A DNA stretch of 37,757 nt from Nitrosomonadaceae bacterium (GCA_030646695.1 JAUSLF010000001.1:1-37757), one strand, 5' to 3'; counted from the first letter of the stretch, positions 28,823 through 37,757 are shown. Numbers and translations: made by a program. The notes: generated by a model from the sequence alone, not told the origin.

Positions 28823-30579
28823 GCGCAACGTCAGGAATCGAGGATGCTTTTCCGCGCGGCCTGCTACGTCCGGAGCTGTTCATTGGGGTCTTGTCGTCTG
28901 TTTCCGCTCAAGCGGTGCGCTTCAACTTGAATGATGCGGGGTCTCCTAGCGGCGCGCACTTTCTCGGGGGACGTTACGGCAAGGGTGAAGTGGGGGAATT
29001 CGTTCTGATCGAAGGCCAGATCAATCTCCTGCTCGGACGAGTTGTTGAAATCCATCTTCCGGAGTCCGAGCGGCGCTCAGTCGATGCATCTCACTCTAGA
29101 GTCGTGGACCTCAATGCGGTCGGAACTATCCAACTACTCGGTTCAGTTGCGATGGATTCGTTGCGAGTCACTGCTGGAGTTGAATCTTATCCACGCCTTG
29201 GCGACCGGGTTTATGCTGCACCGCACAATTTTGTAGCCGACCTGCCTAGCCTGATGGAGCCGGAAGGGAATCCCGCAAGCAAAGTTCTTCTCAAATTGGG
29301 ATCCATCGATGTAGCTCTCGAAAGTGCCGTCTCGATTCGGCCCGAAAAATTATTTGGGCGGCACTGCGCGATTCTCGGAACTACCGGAGGTGGTAAGAGC
29401 TGGACGACGGCGCGAATCATCGAGGAATGCATAAAATACAAAACCAAGATTATTCTGTTGGATGCTACTGGTGAATATCGTGGCTTTTCGGGCGTACACG
29501 TCGACCACTTTCATCTGGGAAACCCCGTCGAGAAGGCAATTAGTTCGCAGCCACGTTCTCTGCCGCCGACATGTTTTGTCGAATCGGATTTCATCGCTCT
29601 ATTCGAACCAGCCGGCAAAGTGCAGGGGCCAAAAATGCGTGCGGCGATGCGCAGCCTGCGCTTGGCCAAACTGGCGCCTGCAGTGGCAACTAACGGCATC
29701 ATCAAAAAGATCGACCAGTCGAAGATCCCAGTGATTACGGCTGAGAAGCAAGCCGACGTCGCTGCAAAACTCGATGATCCTCGGCAGGAGTTCGACGTGG
29801 CGAAACTTATTGCGCAAATTGAACAGGAGTGTGTTTACCCGGATGGATTCGGAGTAGGGAAAGGGGTCAAAGACACGACAAAATGGGGCGGTGACTCCGG
29901 CGAGGTGTCGTATTGTTTGTCCCTCATGTCTCGGATCAGTGCTGTGCTAACGTCGCCGTCATTTGAGTGCGTTTTCCAATCGGCAGAGCCTGCGCTGACC
30001 AATACCATCGCCGAGTTTATTTCCAACGACAAGAGGCTGCTTCGAATCTGCCTGAGTGGCGTTGCATATGAGTTCAAGGCGCGCGAGGTCGTCGCCAACG
30101 TCATTGGCCGACATCTGCTGAATATGGCTCGGAATGGTGCATTCAAGAATTCGCCGGTAGTGGTCATCGTTGATGAGGCTCATAATTTTCTCGGAAGACA
30201 AATCGGTGGGGAGGACGCCGTAGCACGGCTCGATGCGTTTGAGTTAATCGCCAAAGAGGGGCGCAAATACGGCTTGAATATTTGCCTCACAACCCAGCGT
30301 CCGCGCGACATCACGGAAGGAGTTTTGAGCCAAATGGGAACGCTCGTAGTTCATAGACTCACCAATGACCGAGACAGAGAGGTGGTTGAACGCGCTTGCG
30401 GGGAGATCGACCGCTCAGCGTCTTCTTTCCTTCCAAATCTGAAGCCAGGTGAAGCGGCAATTATCGGGGCTGATTTCCCGATACCGCTTACCATCCAAAT
30501 CTTTCCCCCTAATGCACGGCCTAAGTCCGACGGCCCAGACTACCAAGAGCATTGGCAGCTCGACCCACCAACGCCATGA
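28819..30579 (+). CDS. HerA-type ATPase, SIR2 partner
   Basis: A 586-residue FtsK/HerA-superfamily ATPase. An N-terminal beta-barrel-like segment (1 to about 170) precedes Walker A GTTGGGKSWTT (about 188), Walker B VVIVDEAHNFLG (about 448) and the HerA-type TTQRPRDI (about 491). HerA proteins form hexamers; with SIR2 they form a large antiphage complex. The gene overlaps SIR2 at its start. At its end the TGA (30577-30579) overlaps the ATG of hsdR relic 1 (30576), which indicates that hsdR once followed it directly. Confidence 0.9.
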   Translation: MSATSGIEDAFPRGLLRPELFIGVLSSVSAQAVRFNLNDAGSPSGAHFLGGRYGKGEVGEFVLIEGQINLLLGRVVEIHLPESERRSVDASHSRVVDLNAVGTIQLLGSVAMDSLRVTAGVESYPRLGDRVYAAPHNFVADLPSLMEPEGNPASKVLLKLGSIDVALESAVSIRPEKLFGRHCAILGTTGGGKSWTTARIIEECIKYKTKIILLDATGEYRGFSGVHVDHFHLGNPVEKAISSQPRSLPPTCFVESDFIALFEPAGKVQGPKMRAAMRSLRLAKLAPAVATNGIIKKIDQSKIPVITAEKQADVAAKLDDPRQEFDVAKLIAQIEQECVYPDGFGVGKGVKDTTKWGGDSGEVSYCLSLMSRISAVLTSPSFECVFQSAEPALTNTIAEFISNDKRLLRICLSGVAYEFKAREVVANVIGRHLLNMARNGAFKNSPVVVIVDEAHNFLGRQIGGEDAVARLDAFELIAKEGRKYGLNICLTTQRPRDITEGVLSQMGTLVVHRLTNDRDREVVERACGEIDRSASSFLPNLKPGEAAIIGADFPIPLTIQIFPPNARPKSDGPDYQEHWQLDPPTP

Positions 30580-30794
30580 ACATTAACGAATCCATCGTAG
30601 AAGACGCCGCCCTGACCTGGTTCGGGGAGCTGGGCTATGCCATCTGACATGGGCCGCACTTGGCCCCCGGCGATCCGGCGGCGGAGCGGAATTCATTTGG
30701 CAATGTGGTGCTGACGGGGCGGTTGTGCGAGGCGATCCTGCGGCTGAATCCGGCCATTTCCTCCCGTATCGTCGGACTAAAGGGGATGCCGTGA
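30576..30794 (+). pseudogene. hsdR 5' relic 1 (codons 1-61)
   Basis: Reads [23 protein letters not shown], then a TGA at codon 24 (30645-30647), then HGPHLAPGD...SFGNVVLTGRL in the same frame. It matches codons 1-61 of the intact hsdR at 34852 at about 84% of nucleotides (154/183 by hand). Homology ends just after CCGGCCAT (30750-30757). The same frame continues 11 codons to a TGA at 30792-30794 that overlaps the GTG start of the DUF3800 gene. The ATG overlaps the herA stop. Confidence 0.9.
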
Positions 30795-31564
30795 GCAATT
30801 TGCAAAGCGAGTATCTGGTGTTCGTGGACGAAAGCGGTTCGCCCACCATGGGTAATATTGACCCGCAATATCCGCTGTTTATTCTGGCATTTTTCATTGT
30901 CAAAAAAAGTGATTACGTGGCACACATCACGCCTGCGGTGCAGCATTTCAAGTTCAAGCACTTTGGGCATGATCAAGTAATTTTGCACGAGCGCGACATT
31001 CGCAAGGATATCGGCGATTTTTCTTTTCTGAAAACGCCTGCTTTGAAAACTGCGTTCCTTGGTGAGCTCACGGACATCATTTCTGCCGCGCCGTTTCGGC
31101 TGATATGTGTGGTAGTGGATAAAATCAGGCACAAAGCACGGTATGCCTATCCGGCAAACCCCTATCACCTTGGTTTGGAGTTCGGTCTTGAAAGAGTACG
31201 CGGTTTTTTACAGCAGCAGGGTGAATGGATAACTGCTGTGAGTGGTAATCAAAACTGCATAGATCCAACTGTGCATGTCATCGTGGAGAAGCGCGGTAAG
31301 AATGAAGACGATGAATTGGAGTTGGAGTTTCGCCGAATCTGTGATGGTGCGAACTACAAGAGCGAGAAGTTGAACTTTGAGATAGTGTTTGCGGGCAAGA
31401 AATCCAACTCCGCTGGTTTACAGTTAGCGGACTTGGTGGCACGTCCTATTGGCTTGTCGGTATTGAGACCAGAACAGCCCAACCGGGCTTTTGATGCTGT
31501 AAAGCCCAAGTTGCTTCTGAAGAACGGCCGGATAGAGGGATGGGGACTGAAATGTTTTCCGTGA
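30791..31564 (+). CDS. DUF3800 protein
   Basis: A 257-residue DUF3800 protein. Conserved acidic motif VFVDESGSP (about 11-19) is followed by a C-terminal QLADLVARPIG (about 211). The two motifs together suggest an RNase H-like nuclease fold, though biochemical function is unknown. DUF3800 genes are common in defence islands. I chose GTG 30791 because AAAGGGG sits 4-5 bases upstream; open frame further up to 30725 is inside the relic. The C-terminus GWGLKCFP is typical. It overlaps the end of the relic 1 frame as GTGA. Confidence 0.85.
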   Translation: MSNLQSEYLVFVDESGSPTMGNIDPQYPLFILAFFIVKKSDYVAHITPAVQHFKFKHFGHDQVILHERDIRKDIGDFSFLKTPALKTAFLGELTDIISAAPFRLICVVVDKIRHKARYAYPANPYHLGLEFGLERVRGFLQQQGEWITAVSGNQNCIDPTVHVIVEKRGKNEDDELELEFRRICDGANYKSEKLNFEIVFAGKKSNSAGLQLADLVARPIGLSVLRPEQPNRAFDAVKPKLLLKNGRIEGWGLKCFP

Positions 31565-31570
31565 ATCCAA

Positions 31571-31601
31571 AAAACAAAAGGCCCCGACAGTCGCCGGAGC
31601 C
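31571..31601 (-). terminator. Minus-strand intrinsic terminator-like structure
   Basis: GGCCCCG (31580-31586) and CGGAGCC (31595-31601) form an imperfect 7-bp stem. Read on the minus strand it is followed by TTTTGTTTTTT, the form of an intrinsic terminator. Nothing obvious is encoded on that strand, so it may protect the DUF3800 gene from antisense transcription or be a leftover. The remaining roughly 80 bases to relic 2 contain no gene. Confidence 0.35.
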
Positions 31602-31684
31602 AGTTGCCGACCGAGAATCCCCAGTCCATGGTGGTTACTCTACCGGAACTAACATAGTAAAGCAACCTGGTGTTTCTCCTACCA

Positions 31685-31897
31685 ATGCTAATACTTAACG
31701 AATCCTTCGTAGAAGACGCCGCCCTGACCTGGCTCGGGGAGTTGGGCTATACCATCGGCCACGGGCCGCACATGGCGCCTGGCGAATTAATGGCGGAGAG
31801 AGATTCGTTTAGCGATGTGGTGCTGATGGGGCGCTTGCGCGAGGCCATCCGGCGCTTGTATCCGGCCATCGCGGAGGGAACATGCTCCACCGCGTAA
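31685..31897 (+). pseudogene. hsdR 5' relic 2 (codons 3-61)
   Basis: An open frame of 70 codons: MLIL then [32 protein letters not shown], continuing to YPAIAEGTCSTA. Codons 3-60 match hsdR at about 84% (147/174 by hand). Homology ends after CCGGCCAT (31862-31869), the same point as relic 1. The frame then runs nine more codons and stops at 31895-31897, inside the first codons of darT (31882). It lacks nonsense codons, so a short HsdR N-terminal peptide may be made. Confidence 0.88.
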
Positions 31898-32469
31898 CGG
31901 AACTCCACTGCATTATGCCTATCGCCAATGCACCCTCGGTGATGACGAACGGCATTCTTTCTCATGAACAAGCAGCCAAGCTGGCGCATCGTTCGGTGGC
32001 GATGGCGGAGATTCAGGATCGACGTGACAAGGTGCATGTACCGGGCGGCTTACGGCTGCATCAGTATGCGAATCTGTACTTTCATGCCCGCAATCCGATG
32101 ATGTTCAAACGCAAGGATCAGGCAGGCTCCTTGTGTGTCTTACGGGTTTCGCGAGAGGTACTGGAGTTGGATCGCGTGGTGTTGGCTGACCAGAATGCTT
32201 CCAGCGACTATGTGCGGTTTCTCAGTCCGGCCCAAATTCGATTCATCGATTTTGATCTGGTTTTTGCCGACGATTGGCGCCACCCGGATGATAAAATTGC
32301 GTACTATCGCCATAAGGCAAGCATGTGCGCGGAGGTTTTAGTTCCCAACGCGATTCCGCCCGGGCTGATTGTGGGGGCATATGTGGTAAACCAGCAGGCG
32401 GAGCAAGCCTTGCTTGCGGCCGGGTTTGATCGAGCAGTGCAGATCAACGCGCATTTATTTTTCAAGTGA
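31882..32469 (+). CDS. darT: DarT-family DNA ADP-ribosyltransferase toxin
   Basis: A 195-residue DarT (DUF4433) toxin, which ADP-ribosylates thymidine in single-stranded DNA. Typical features are the N-terminal LHRVTELHCI...NAPSVMTNGILSHEQA, HQYANLYFHARNPM, and the C-terminal glutamate region CAEVLVPNAIP that carries the catalytic Glu in relatives. Ribosome binding site GAGGGAAC (31874-31881) overlaps the end of relic 2. It is followed by its antitoxin darG after 7 bases. DarTG pairs act as toxin-antitoxin systems and block phage DNA replication. Confidence 0.9.
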   Translation: MLHRVTELHCIMPIANAPSVMTNGILSHEQAAKLAHRSVAMAEIQDRRDKVHVPGGLRLHQYANLYFHARNPMMFKRKDQAGSLCVLRVSREVLELDRVVLADQNASSDYVRFLSPAQIRFIDFDLVFADDWRHPDDKIAYYRHKASMCAEVLVPNAIPPGLIVGAYVVNQQAEQALLAAGFDRAVQINAHLFFK

Positions 32470-32476
32470 GGGAGCT

Positions 32477-33583
32477 ATGACCAAAGTTCTGATTGGTGAC
32501 ATGTTCCAGAGCAAAGCAGAGACCATCGTCAATACCGTCAATTGCGTCGGAGTGATGGGCAAGGGGGTTGCGGCGGAATTCAAAAAACGCTTTCCTCAAA
32601 TGTTTTCCGACTATTCCGCCCGCTGTGCGGCGAGACAGGTAAAGCTGGGCGAGCCCTATCTCTATAGGGATGTCTTGGGTGTGTCCGTCATCAATTTCCC
32701 GACCAAGGATCATTGGCGCTCGCCGTCTCGACTGGAAGATGTGGTGCGGGGCTTGGATTATTTGCTGGCTCATGCTGCCGAATGGGGGCTGCGTTCGCTG
32801 GCTGTTCCGCCGCTGGGCTGTGGCAACGGTGGGCTGGAGTGGTCGCTGGTCGGGCCGATCATGTACCAGAAGCTTTCTGCACTAGGTATTCCGGTGGAAA
32901 TTTATGCGCCCTACGGTACGCCGCAGTCGCAACTGACGCCCGAGTTCTTGGGGCAGGCCATGAGCAGCGAGAATGTAAAGGGGCGGCAACAACTGAAGCT
33001 CAATCCCGCTTGGCTTACCTTGCTTGAGGTGGTATTCGAGCTTGGGCAACAACCCTATGCCAACCCGGTCGGGCGGACGATTTTCCAGAAAATCGCTTAC
33101 ATCCTGACCGAACAGGGCATAGAAACCGGCTTCCACTTCGAACAAGGCAGCTATGGGCCTTTTTCCGATCAGCTGCAAGAAGCCGTGAAGGTATTCGCCA
33201 ATACCAATCTGATCGAAGAACACACTTTGGGTCGTATGACATCCATTAAAGTTGGGCCTGCTTATGCTGATTTCCGTAACAAGCACGCGGAGGTGCTGGC
33301 GAGTTACCAGCGCAAGATCGACAAGACCGTCGACCTGTTCAGCCGGATCAAGAGTACAGAGCAGGCAGAAGAGGTAACTACCGTGCTGTTCGCCGCGCGC
33401 AAGCTCAAGCAGTCCCGGATCGACGCAGAAATTTCCGAGCAGGATTTGTACAGCTACATCCTCAATTGGAAAAAATCGTGGGATAAGGATGAAAAGCGAA
33501 CTGCGATTGGCGAAGCGATACGCAACCTGGAAATGTTAAGTTGGATGCGGCTAAGCTATAGCGAAGCATTAACTACTGAGTAA
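32477..33583 (+). CDS. darG: DarG antitoxin (macrodomain)
   Basis: A 368-residue two-part antitoxin. The macrodomain (about 1-155) with VNTVNCVGVMGKGVAAEFK and AVPPLGCGNGGLEW removes ADP-ribose from DNA. The C-terminal domain (about 180-368), beginning PAWLTLLEVVFELGQQPYANPVGRTIFQKIAYI, is the DarT-binding type region. I chose ATG 32477 because AGGGAG (32469-32474) is 2-3 bases upstream-spaced and the macrodomain begins MTKVLIGDMF. Confidence 0.93.
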   Translation: MTKVLIGDMFQSKAETIVNTVNCVGVMGKGVAAEFKKRFPQMFSDYSARCAARQVKLGEPYLYRDVLGVSVINFPTKDHWRSPSRLEDVVRGLDYLLAHAAEWGLRSLAVPPLGCGNGGLEWSLVGPIMYQKLSALGIPVEIYAPYGTPQSQLTPEFLGQAMSSENVKGRQQLKLNPAWLTLLEVVFELGQQPYANPVGRTIFQKIAYILTEQGIETGFHFEQGSYGPFSDQLQEAVKVFANTNLIEEHTLGRMTSIKVGPAYADFRNKHAEVLASYQRKIDKTVDLFSRIKSTEQAEEVTTVLFAARKLKQSRIDAEISEQDLYSYILNWKKSWDKDEKRTAIGEAIRNLEMLSWMRLSYSEALTTE

Positions 33584-33617
33584 AGTTGTTGGGCTATGGT
33601 TTGGTGGTGTTACCAAA

Positions 33618-33830
33618 ATGAATCAGCACAAAAGAAAAGGAGCCAACCCCCGCTACGCAGTGACCAGCTCACAGGCGCAATATATACAACACGAAGCGAT
33701 TCCAGCAAGTGAATTCTTTGTGTTGCCGAAATGCCAGGTAATGCAAGATGGGGGTAGCTCCCCATATTTGGTAGCCCGCTCCTCAGTTTTACCCGCCAGC
33801 TTCTACGATTTGAAGGGGGGCATGCCATGA
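33618..33830 (+). CDS. 70-aa unknown coupled to rhuM
   Basis: An open frame from ATG 33618 to TGA 33828-33830, whose stop overlaps the rhuM ATG (33827) as ATGA. The peptide is not recognised and lacks a signal or membrane segment. The gene contains a hairpin ATGGGG/CCCCAT (33748-33765). It could be a genuine small gene, a degraded remnant of a longer gene, or chance open frame. The 34 bases between darG and this ATG contain no recognised site. Confidence 0.35.
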   Translation: MNQHKRKGANPRYAVTSSQAQYIQHEAIPASEFFVLPKCQVMQDGGSSPYLVARSSVLPASFYDLKGGMP

Positions 33831-34855
33831 GTGACGAACCCTTAACTCAATCCGAATTTATCCTCTACCAGACGGAGGATGGCGGCACGCGGGTGCAAGT
33901 GCGGCTGCAAGACGAGACGGTCTGGCTGACACAGAAGCTGATGGCGGAGCTGTTCCAGACCTCCGTCCCGAACGTGAGCATGCACATCCGCAACGTCTTC
34001 GCGGAGGGGGAATTACAAGCGGGTTCAGTGATTAAGGAATTCTTAACAACTGCCACCGACGGCAAGAGCTACGCCACGCAGCACTATAACCTGGATGTCA
34101 TCATCTCGGTGGGCTACCGGGTGAAATCACTCCGGGGCACGCAATTTCGCATCTGGGCCACACAACGACTGCGGGAATACATCGTCAAAGGGTTCACGAT
34201 GGACGACGAGCGGCTGAAACAGTCCGGCGGCGGAACTTATTTCGATGAGTTGCTGGAACGCATCCGCGACATCCGCTCGTCGGAGAAGGCGTTTTGGCGC
34301 AAGGTGCTGGATATTTACGCTACAAGCGCGGACTATGACCCGCGGGCGGAGGCGTCGCAGCTTTTCTTTGCCACGGTGCAGAATAAGATGCACTGGGCGG
34401 CGCACGGTCAGACTGCGGCGGAAGTCATCGCCGCCCGCGCCGATGCAGCAAAGCCCAACATGGGGCTGACCACTTGGCAGGGTGCCCTCCCGCGCAAGCC
34501 GGATGTGGCCGTGGCGAAAAACTACCTGAACCAGCAAGAGCTGGGGGATTTGAACCTCATCGTGTCGCTTTACCTCGATTTCGCCGAACTCCAGGCCCGC
34601 AGCCGCCGGGTGATGACGATGCGCGACTGGATCGCAAAGCTGGATGATTTCATGCGGATCAGCGAGCGGGAGATTCTCACCCACGCGGGTAACGTGAGCC
34701 ACGAGGCGGCACTGGCGCGGGCGGAGGCGGAGTTTAAAAAGTTCCGCCGCATCGAGGATGCGAAGCCTTCGCCGGTGGAACAGCATTTCATTGAGGCCAT
34801 CGAGCAGGTAAAGCAGTTAGAGAAAGGCAAGCGCGCAAAGAAGAAAAAGCCATGA
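33827..34855 (+). CDS. RhuM-family protein
   Basis: A 342-residue virulence-RhuM family protein. The conserved N-terminal part contains [32 protein letters not shown] and [27 protein letters not shown], a DNA-binding-like helical domain with a helix-turn-helix appearance. The C-terminal tail is Lys-rich ([10 protein letters not shown]). RhuM genes are often found inside type I restriction operons; their role is not established. Its TGA overlaps the hsdR ATG as ATGA (34852-34855), so the two are translationally linked. Confidence 0.88.
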   Translation: MSDEPLTQSEFILYQTEDGGTRVQVRLQDETVWLTQKLMAELFQTSVPNVSMHIRNVFAEGELQAGSVIKEFLTTATDGKSYATQHYNLDVIISVGYRVKSLRGTQFRIWATQRLREYIVKGFTMDDERLKQSGGGTYFDELLERIRDIRSSEKAFWRKVLDIYATSADYDPRAEASQLFFATVQNKMHWAAHGQTAAEVIAARADAAKPNMGLTTWQGALPRKPDVAVAKNYLNQQELGDLNLIVSLYLDFAELQARSRRVMTMRDWIAKLDDFMRISEREILTHAGNVSHEAALARAEAEFKKFRRIEDAKPSPVEQHFIEAIEQVKQLEKGKRAKKKKP

Positions 34856-37757
34856 GCCTTAACGAATCCATCGTCGAAGACGCTGCCCTGACCTGGTTCG
34901 GGGAGCTGGGCTATGCCATCGGCCACGGCCCGCACATGGCACCCGGCGAACTGGCTGCGGAGCGGGATTCGTTTGGCGATGTGGTATTGGTTGGCCGTTT
35001 GCGCGAGGCCATCTGGCGTCTGAATCCGGCCATGCCGGAAGAGGCGCGTGAGGATGCGTTGCGCAAGGTGCTGCGGGTCGGCACGCCGTCGCCCACACAG
35101 ACCAACCGGAACTTTCACGCCCTGCTGCGCGATGGTGTGCCGGTGGAATACCGGCGCGCGGATGGCAGCATCGCGGGCGATCATGCACGCCTGATGGATT
35201 TTGATAACCCCAAGAACAATGACTGGCTGGCGGTGAACCAGTTCACGGTGATCGAAGGACAGAATAATCGTCGGCCGGACATCGTAGTTTTCGTCAACGG
35301 CCTACCGCTGGCGGTGATCGAGCTGAAGAACGCGGCGGATGAGGATGCGACGATCTGGTCGGCGTTCAATCAACTGCAAACCTACAAACAACAGATCGGC
35401 AGTCTGTTTCACTACAACGAAGTGATGGTGGTGTCCGATGGCACGAATGCGCGTATCGGTTCGCTCACAGCTAATCAGGAATGGTTCAAGGTCTGGCGCA
35501 CGATAGAGGGCGAGGGTGATGCGCCTAAGGCTGCGCTGGAGCTGGAGGTGCTGGTGCGCGGAGTGTTTGAGCCGCACCGTTTCCTCGACCTGCTGCAGCA
35601 TTTCATCGTGTTTGAAGAGGACACGGACAGTGACCGCCTGCACAAGATCATCGCGGGTTATCACCAGTTCCATGCGGTGAACGCCGCCGTGGAGGAAACG
35701 GTACGCGCCAGTGGTATGAGCATGACAGATGAAAATCTTTTGCGCCAAGACTACGGTACCTACTGGGCGGGTAGGATGCATGGCGGCAAACTAGGCGACC
35801 GCCGCGCAGGGGTGGTGTGGCACACGCAGGGTTCGGGTAAAAGTTTTTCCATGTTGTTCTATGCCGCGCGCATCGTGCGGCATCCGGCGATGCAAAATCC
35901 GACGCTGGTCTTGCTCACCGACCGCAACGATCTGGACGATCAGCTCTTCGGCCAGTTTCAGCGCTGCCACGAACTGCTGCGCCAGATGCCGGTGCAGGCC
36001 GATAGTCGCGAGCGGTTGCGCGAACTGCTGCAAGTGGCCAGCGGCGGCGTGGTCTTCACCACGATACAAAAATTCATGCCGGAGAAGGGCGAGAAGATGA
36101 CGGCGCTATCATCGCGCAAAAACATCGTGGTCATTGCCGACGAAGCGCACCGCAGCCAATACGACCTGATTGACGGCCTTGCGCGCAACTTGCGCGATGC
36201 GCTACCGAATGCGTCGTTCATCGGCTTCACCGGCACACCCATCGAGAAAAATGATGCCAACACGCGGGCGATTTTTGGCGATTACATCAGTATCTACGAC
36301 ATTCAGCGCGCCGTGGCGGACAAGGTGACGGTGCCGATCTACTATGAAAGCCGCATCGCCAAGCTGGCGCTGAATCAGGCCGCACTGCCAAAGATCGACG
36401 AGGAGTTCGACGAGATCACGGAGGGTGAAGAAGAAGACAAGAAACAGAAACTGAAATCGAAGTGGGCCGCACTGGAAGCGCTGGTTGGCGACCCCAAACG
36501 TGTCGCGCTCATCGCCGCAGACCTGGTGCAGCACTACGAGCGTCGCCTGGAAGCGATGGACGGCAAAGCAATGGTCGTGTGCATGAGCCGCCGCATTTGC
36601 GTAGACCTCTACAACGCCATTATCAAGCTACGTCCTGACTGGGTCAGTGCCAAGGACGACGATATCGAGGCCGAGAAAAAACAGGCGTGTGTGGTGAAAA
36701 TCGTGATGACCGGCAGTGCCGACGACGGTCCCGACTGGCAGCAGCATATCCGCAACAAGCAACGTAGACGCGAACTCGCCAACCGCTTCAAGGACAGCAA
36801 AGACCCGTTCCGCATCGTGATCGTGCGCGATATGTGGCTGACCGGCTTCGACGCGCCGTGCTTGCACACAATGTATGCCGACAAGCCGATGCGCAGCCAC
36901 GGCCTGATGCAGGCCATTGCGCGCGTGAACCGCGTGTTCCGCGACAAGCCCGGCGGCTTGGTGGTGGATTACCTCGGCCTTGCCGATCAGTTGAAACACG
37001 CGCTCGCCACCTACACCGAGAGCGGTGGCCAAGGCAGCCCGAGCATCGATACCGCGCAAGCCATCGCCGTGATGCAGGAAAAACACGAGGTCGCTTGCGC
37101 CATCATGCACGGCTTCAACTGGGACAAGTGGATGAATGGCACGTCCGCTGAGCGCCTAGGCCTGATTCCCGCTGGATGGGAGCACGTGTTGCAACAGGAA
37201 GACGGCAGGCAACGTTTCATGCAGGTGGTGACTGACCTCTCCCGCGCTTTTGCGCTGTGCGCAGCAACGGATGAAGCCATCGAGTTGCGCGACGATATTG
37301 CCTTCTTCCAGGCGATCAAGGCACAGCTTACGAAGACCTCCGGCACGCAACGCCCACCGGAAGAGATCGACGCCGCAATCCGCCAGCTCGTTTCCAAGGC
37401 GATCATGGCCGACGAAGGCATCATCGATGTTTTCACCGCTGCCGGATTAAAGAGACCGGACATCAGCATTCTCTCTGACCAGTTCCTTGCTGAGGTGCGC
37501 GGGTTGAAACACAAGAACGTCGCCGCTGAGTTGTTGGCGAAGTTGCTCAAGGACGAAATCAAATTGCGCTCGGTGCGCAACCTGGTGCAGAGCCGCCAGT
37601 TCAGCGAGATGCTGAAGAGCACGCTCAACGCTTATCACAATCGCGCCATCGCCACGCAAGAGGTGATTGAGGAGCTCATCAAACTAGCCAAGGAAATGGA
37701 TGCTGCCACCAAACGCGGCAAAGACCTTGGTCTGAACGAAGACGAGATTGCCTTCTA
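34852..37757 (+). CDS. hsdR: Type I restriction endonuclease subunit, cut by window end
   Basis: HsdR is the translocating and cutting subunit. The frame is open for 968 codons and continues beyond the window. It has an endonuclease PD-(D/E)xK site with D near 143 and ELK near 155-157 ([13 protein letters not shown]). Walker [11 protein letters not shown] lies at about 323-332 and DEAH box [10 protein letters not shown] at about 428. Further helicase motifs are [25 protein letters not shown] and [17 protein letters not shown]. The protein has the usual motif order and no nonsense codon. Its first 61 codons are duplicated as two relics upstream. A few tens of residues remain off-window. Confidence 0.96.
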   Translation, partial: MSLNESIVEDAALTWFGELGYAIGHGPHMAPGELAAERDSFGDVVLVGRLREAIWRLNPAMPEEAREDALRKVLRVGTPSPTQTNRNFHALLRDGVPVEYRRADGSIAGDHARLMDFDNPKNNDWLAVNQFTVIEGQNNRRPDIVVFVNGLPLAVIELKNAADEDATIWSAFNQLQTYKQQIGSLFHYNEVMVVSDGTNARIGSLTANQEWFKVWRTIEGEGDAPKAALELEVLVRGVFEPHRFLDLLQHFIVFEEDTDSDRLHKIIAGYHQFHAVNAAVEETVRASGMSMTDENLLRQDYGTYWAGRMHGGKLGDRRAGVVWHTQGSGKSFSMLFYAARIVRHPAMQNPTLVLLTDRNDLDDQLFGQFQRCHELLRQMPVQADSRERLRELLQVASGGVVFTTIQKFMPEKGEKMTALSSRKNIVVIADEAHRSQYDLIDGLARNLRDALPNASFIGFTGTPIEKNDANTRAIFGDYISIYDIQRAVADKVTVPIYYESRIAKLALNQAALPKIDEEFDEITEGEEEDKKQKLKSKWAALEALVGDPKRVALIAADLVQHYERRLEAMDGKAMVVCMSRRICVDLYNAIIKLRPDWVSAKDDDIEAEKKQACVVKIVMTGSADDGPDWQQHIRNKQRRRELANRFKDSKDPFRIVIVRDMWLTGFDAPCLHTMYADKPMRSHGLMQAIARVNRVFRDKPGGLVVDYLGLADQLKHALATYTESGGQGSPSIDTAQAIAVMQEKHEVACAIMHGFNWDKWMNGTSAERLGLIPAGWEHVLQQEDGRQRFMQVVTDLSRAFALCAATDEAIELRDDIAFFQAIKAQLTKTSGTQRPPEEIDAAIRQLVSKAIMADEGIIDVFTAAGLKRPDISILSDQFLAEVRGLKHKNVAAELLAKLLKDEIKLRSVRNLVQSRQFSEMLKSTLNAYHNRAIATQEVIEELIKLAKEMDAATKRGKDLGLNEDEIAF

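Noticed and set aside
31354-31665. Minus-strand 103-codon frame over the DUF3800 3' end
   Set aside because: It overlaps conserved DUF3800 codons and contains the terminator-like stem; no recognised domain.
24332-37757. Integrase, transposase or tRNA att site marking the island
   Set aside because: None is visible in the window; mobility is argued only from the repeated hsdR 5' ends.

Overview
The window looks like a chromosomal segment of an autotrophic betaproteobacterium, probably Nitrosomonadales/Gallionellaceae-like. The reasons are the gene neighbourhoods (polA next to a LOG-family gene, a DUF2782 gene and an APH-type thrB; leuS-lptE-holA-proA), betaproteobacterial protein styles, and a Calvin-cycle phosphoribulokinase. 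Assignment below order level is inference.

Layout. (1) Positions 1-2340 start with three GC-rich hairpins and then encode a small exported/copper set: a lipoprotein, a cupredoxin, a DUF411 copper-site protein and a lipoprotein cytochrome c. (2) Positions 2467-4473 (minus) are the ribosomal operon rpsP-rimM-trmD-rplS. (3) polA (minus) is divergent from a LOG-family gene, followed by a DUF2782 protein, thrB and a BPSS1780-type membrane protein. (4) uvrD and a phosphoribulokinase gene (minus) precede a 324-bp intergenic region. (5) leuS, a 71-aa unknown, lptE, holA, proA and a lipoyl-domain dihydrolipoyl dehydrogenase run on the plus strand. (6) A GDT1-type transporter, a MidA-type methyltransferase (minus) and a pteridine reductase close the housekeeping part at about 24.3 kb.

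From 24.55 kb to the right edge lies a defence island built on one type I restriction-modification operon: hsdM, hsdS, then cargo, then hsdR (cut by the window end). The cargo between hsdS and hsdR is a SIR2-HerA pair, a DUF3800 protein, a DarT-DarG ADP-ribosylation toxin-antitoxin pair, a 70-aa unknown and a RhuM-family protein. Most of these genes overlap at start/stop codons.

The most unusual feature is that the 5' end of hsdR occurs three times. Two relics (30576-30757 and 31685-31869) each match codons 1-61 of the intact hsdR (34852 onward) at about 84% nucleotide identity by hand alignment. Both lose homology at the same place, just after a shared CCGGCCAT. The relics sit directly in front of the DUF3800 gene and darT, and each relic reading frame ends by overlapping the start of the following cargo gene. 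This looks like repeated insertion of defence cassettes at one point in hsdR, with the hsdR 5' end re-supplied each time. Other oddities are an in-frame three-unit nucleotide repeat inside hsdM and two AT-rich mosaic patches in leuS.
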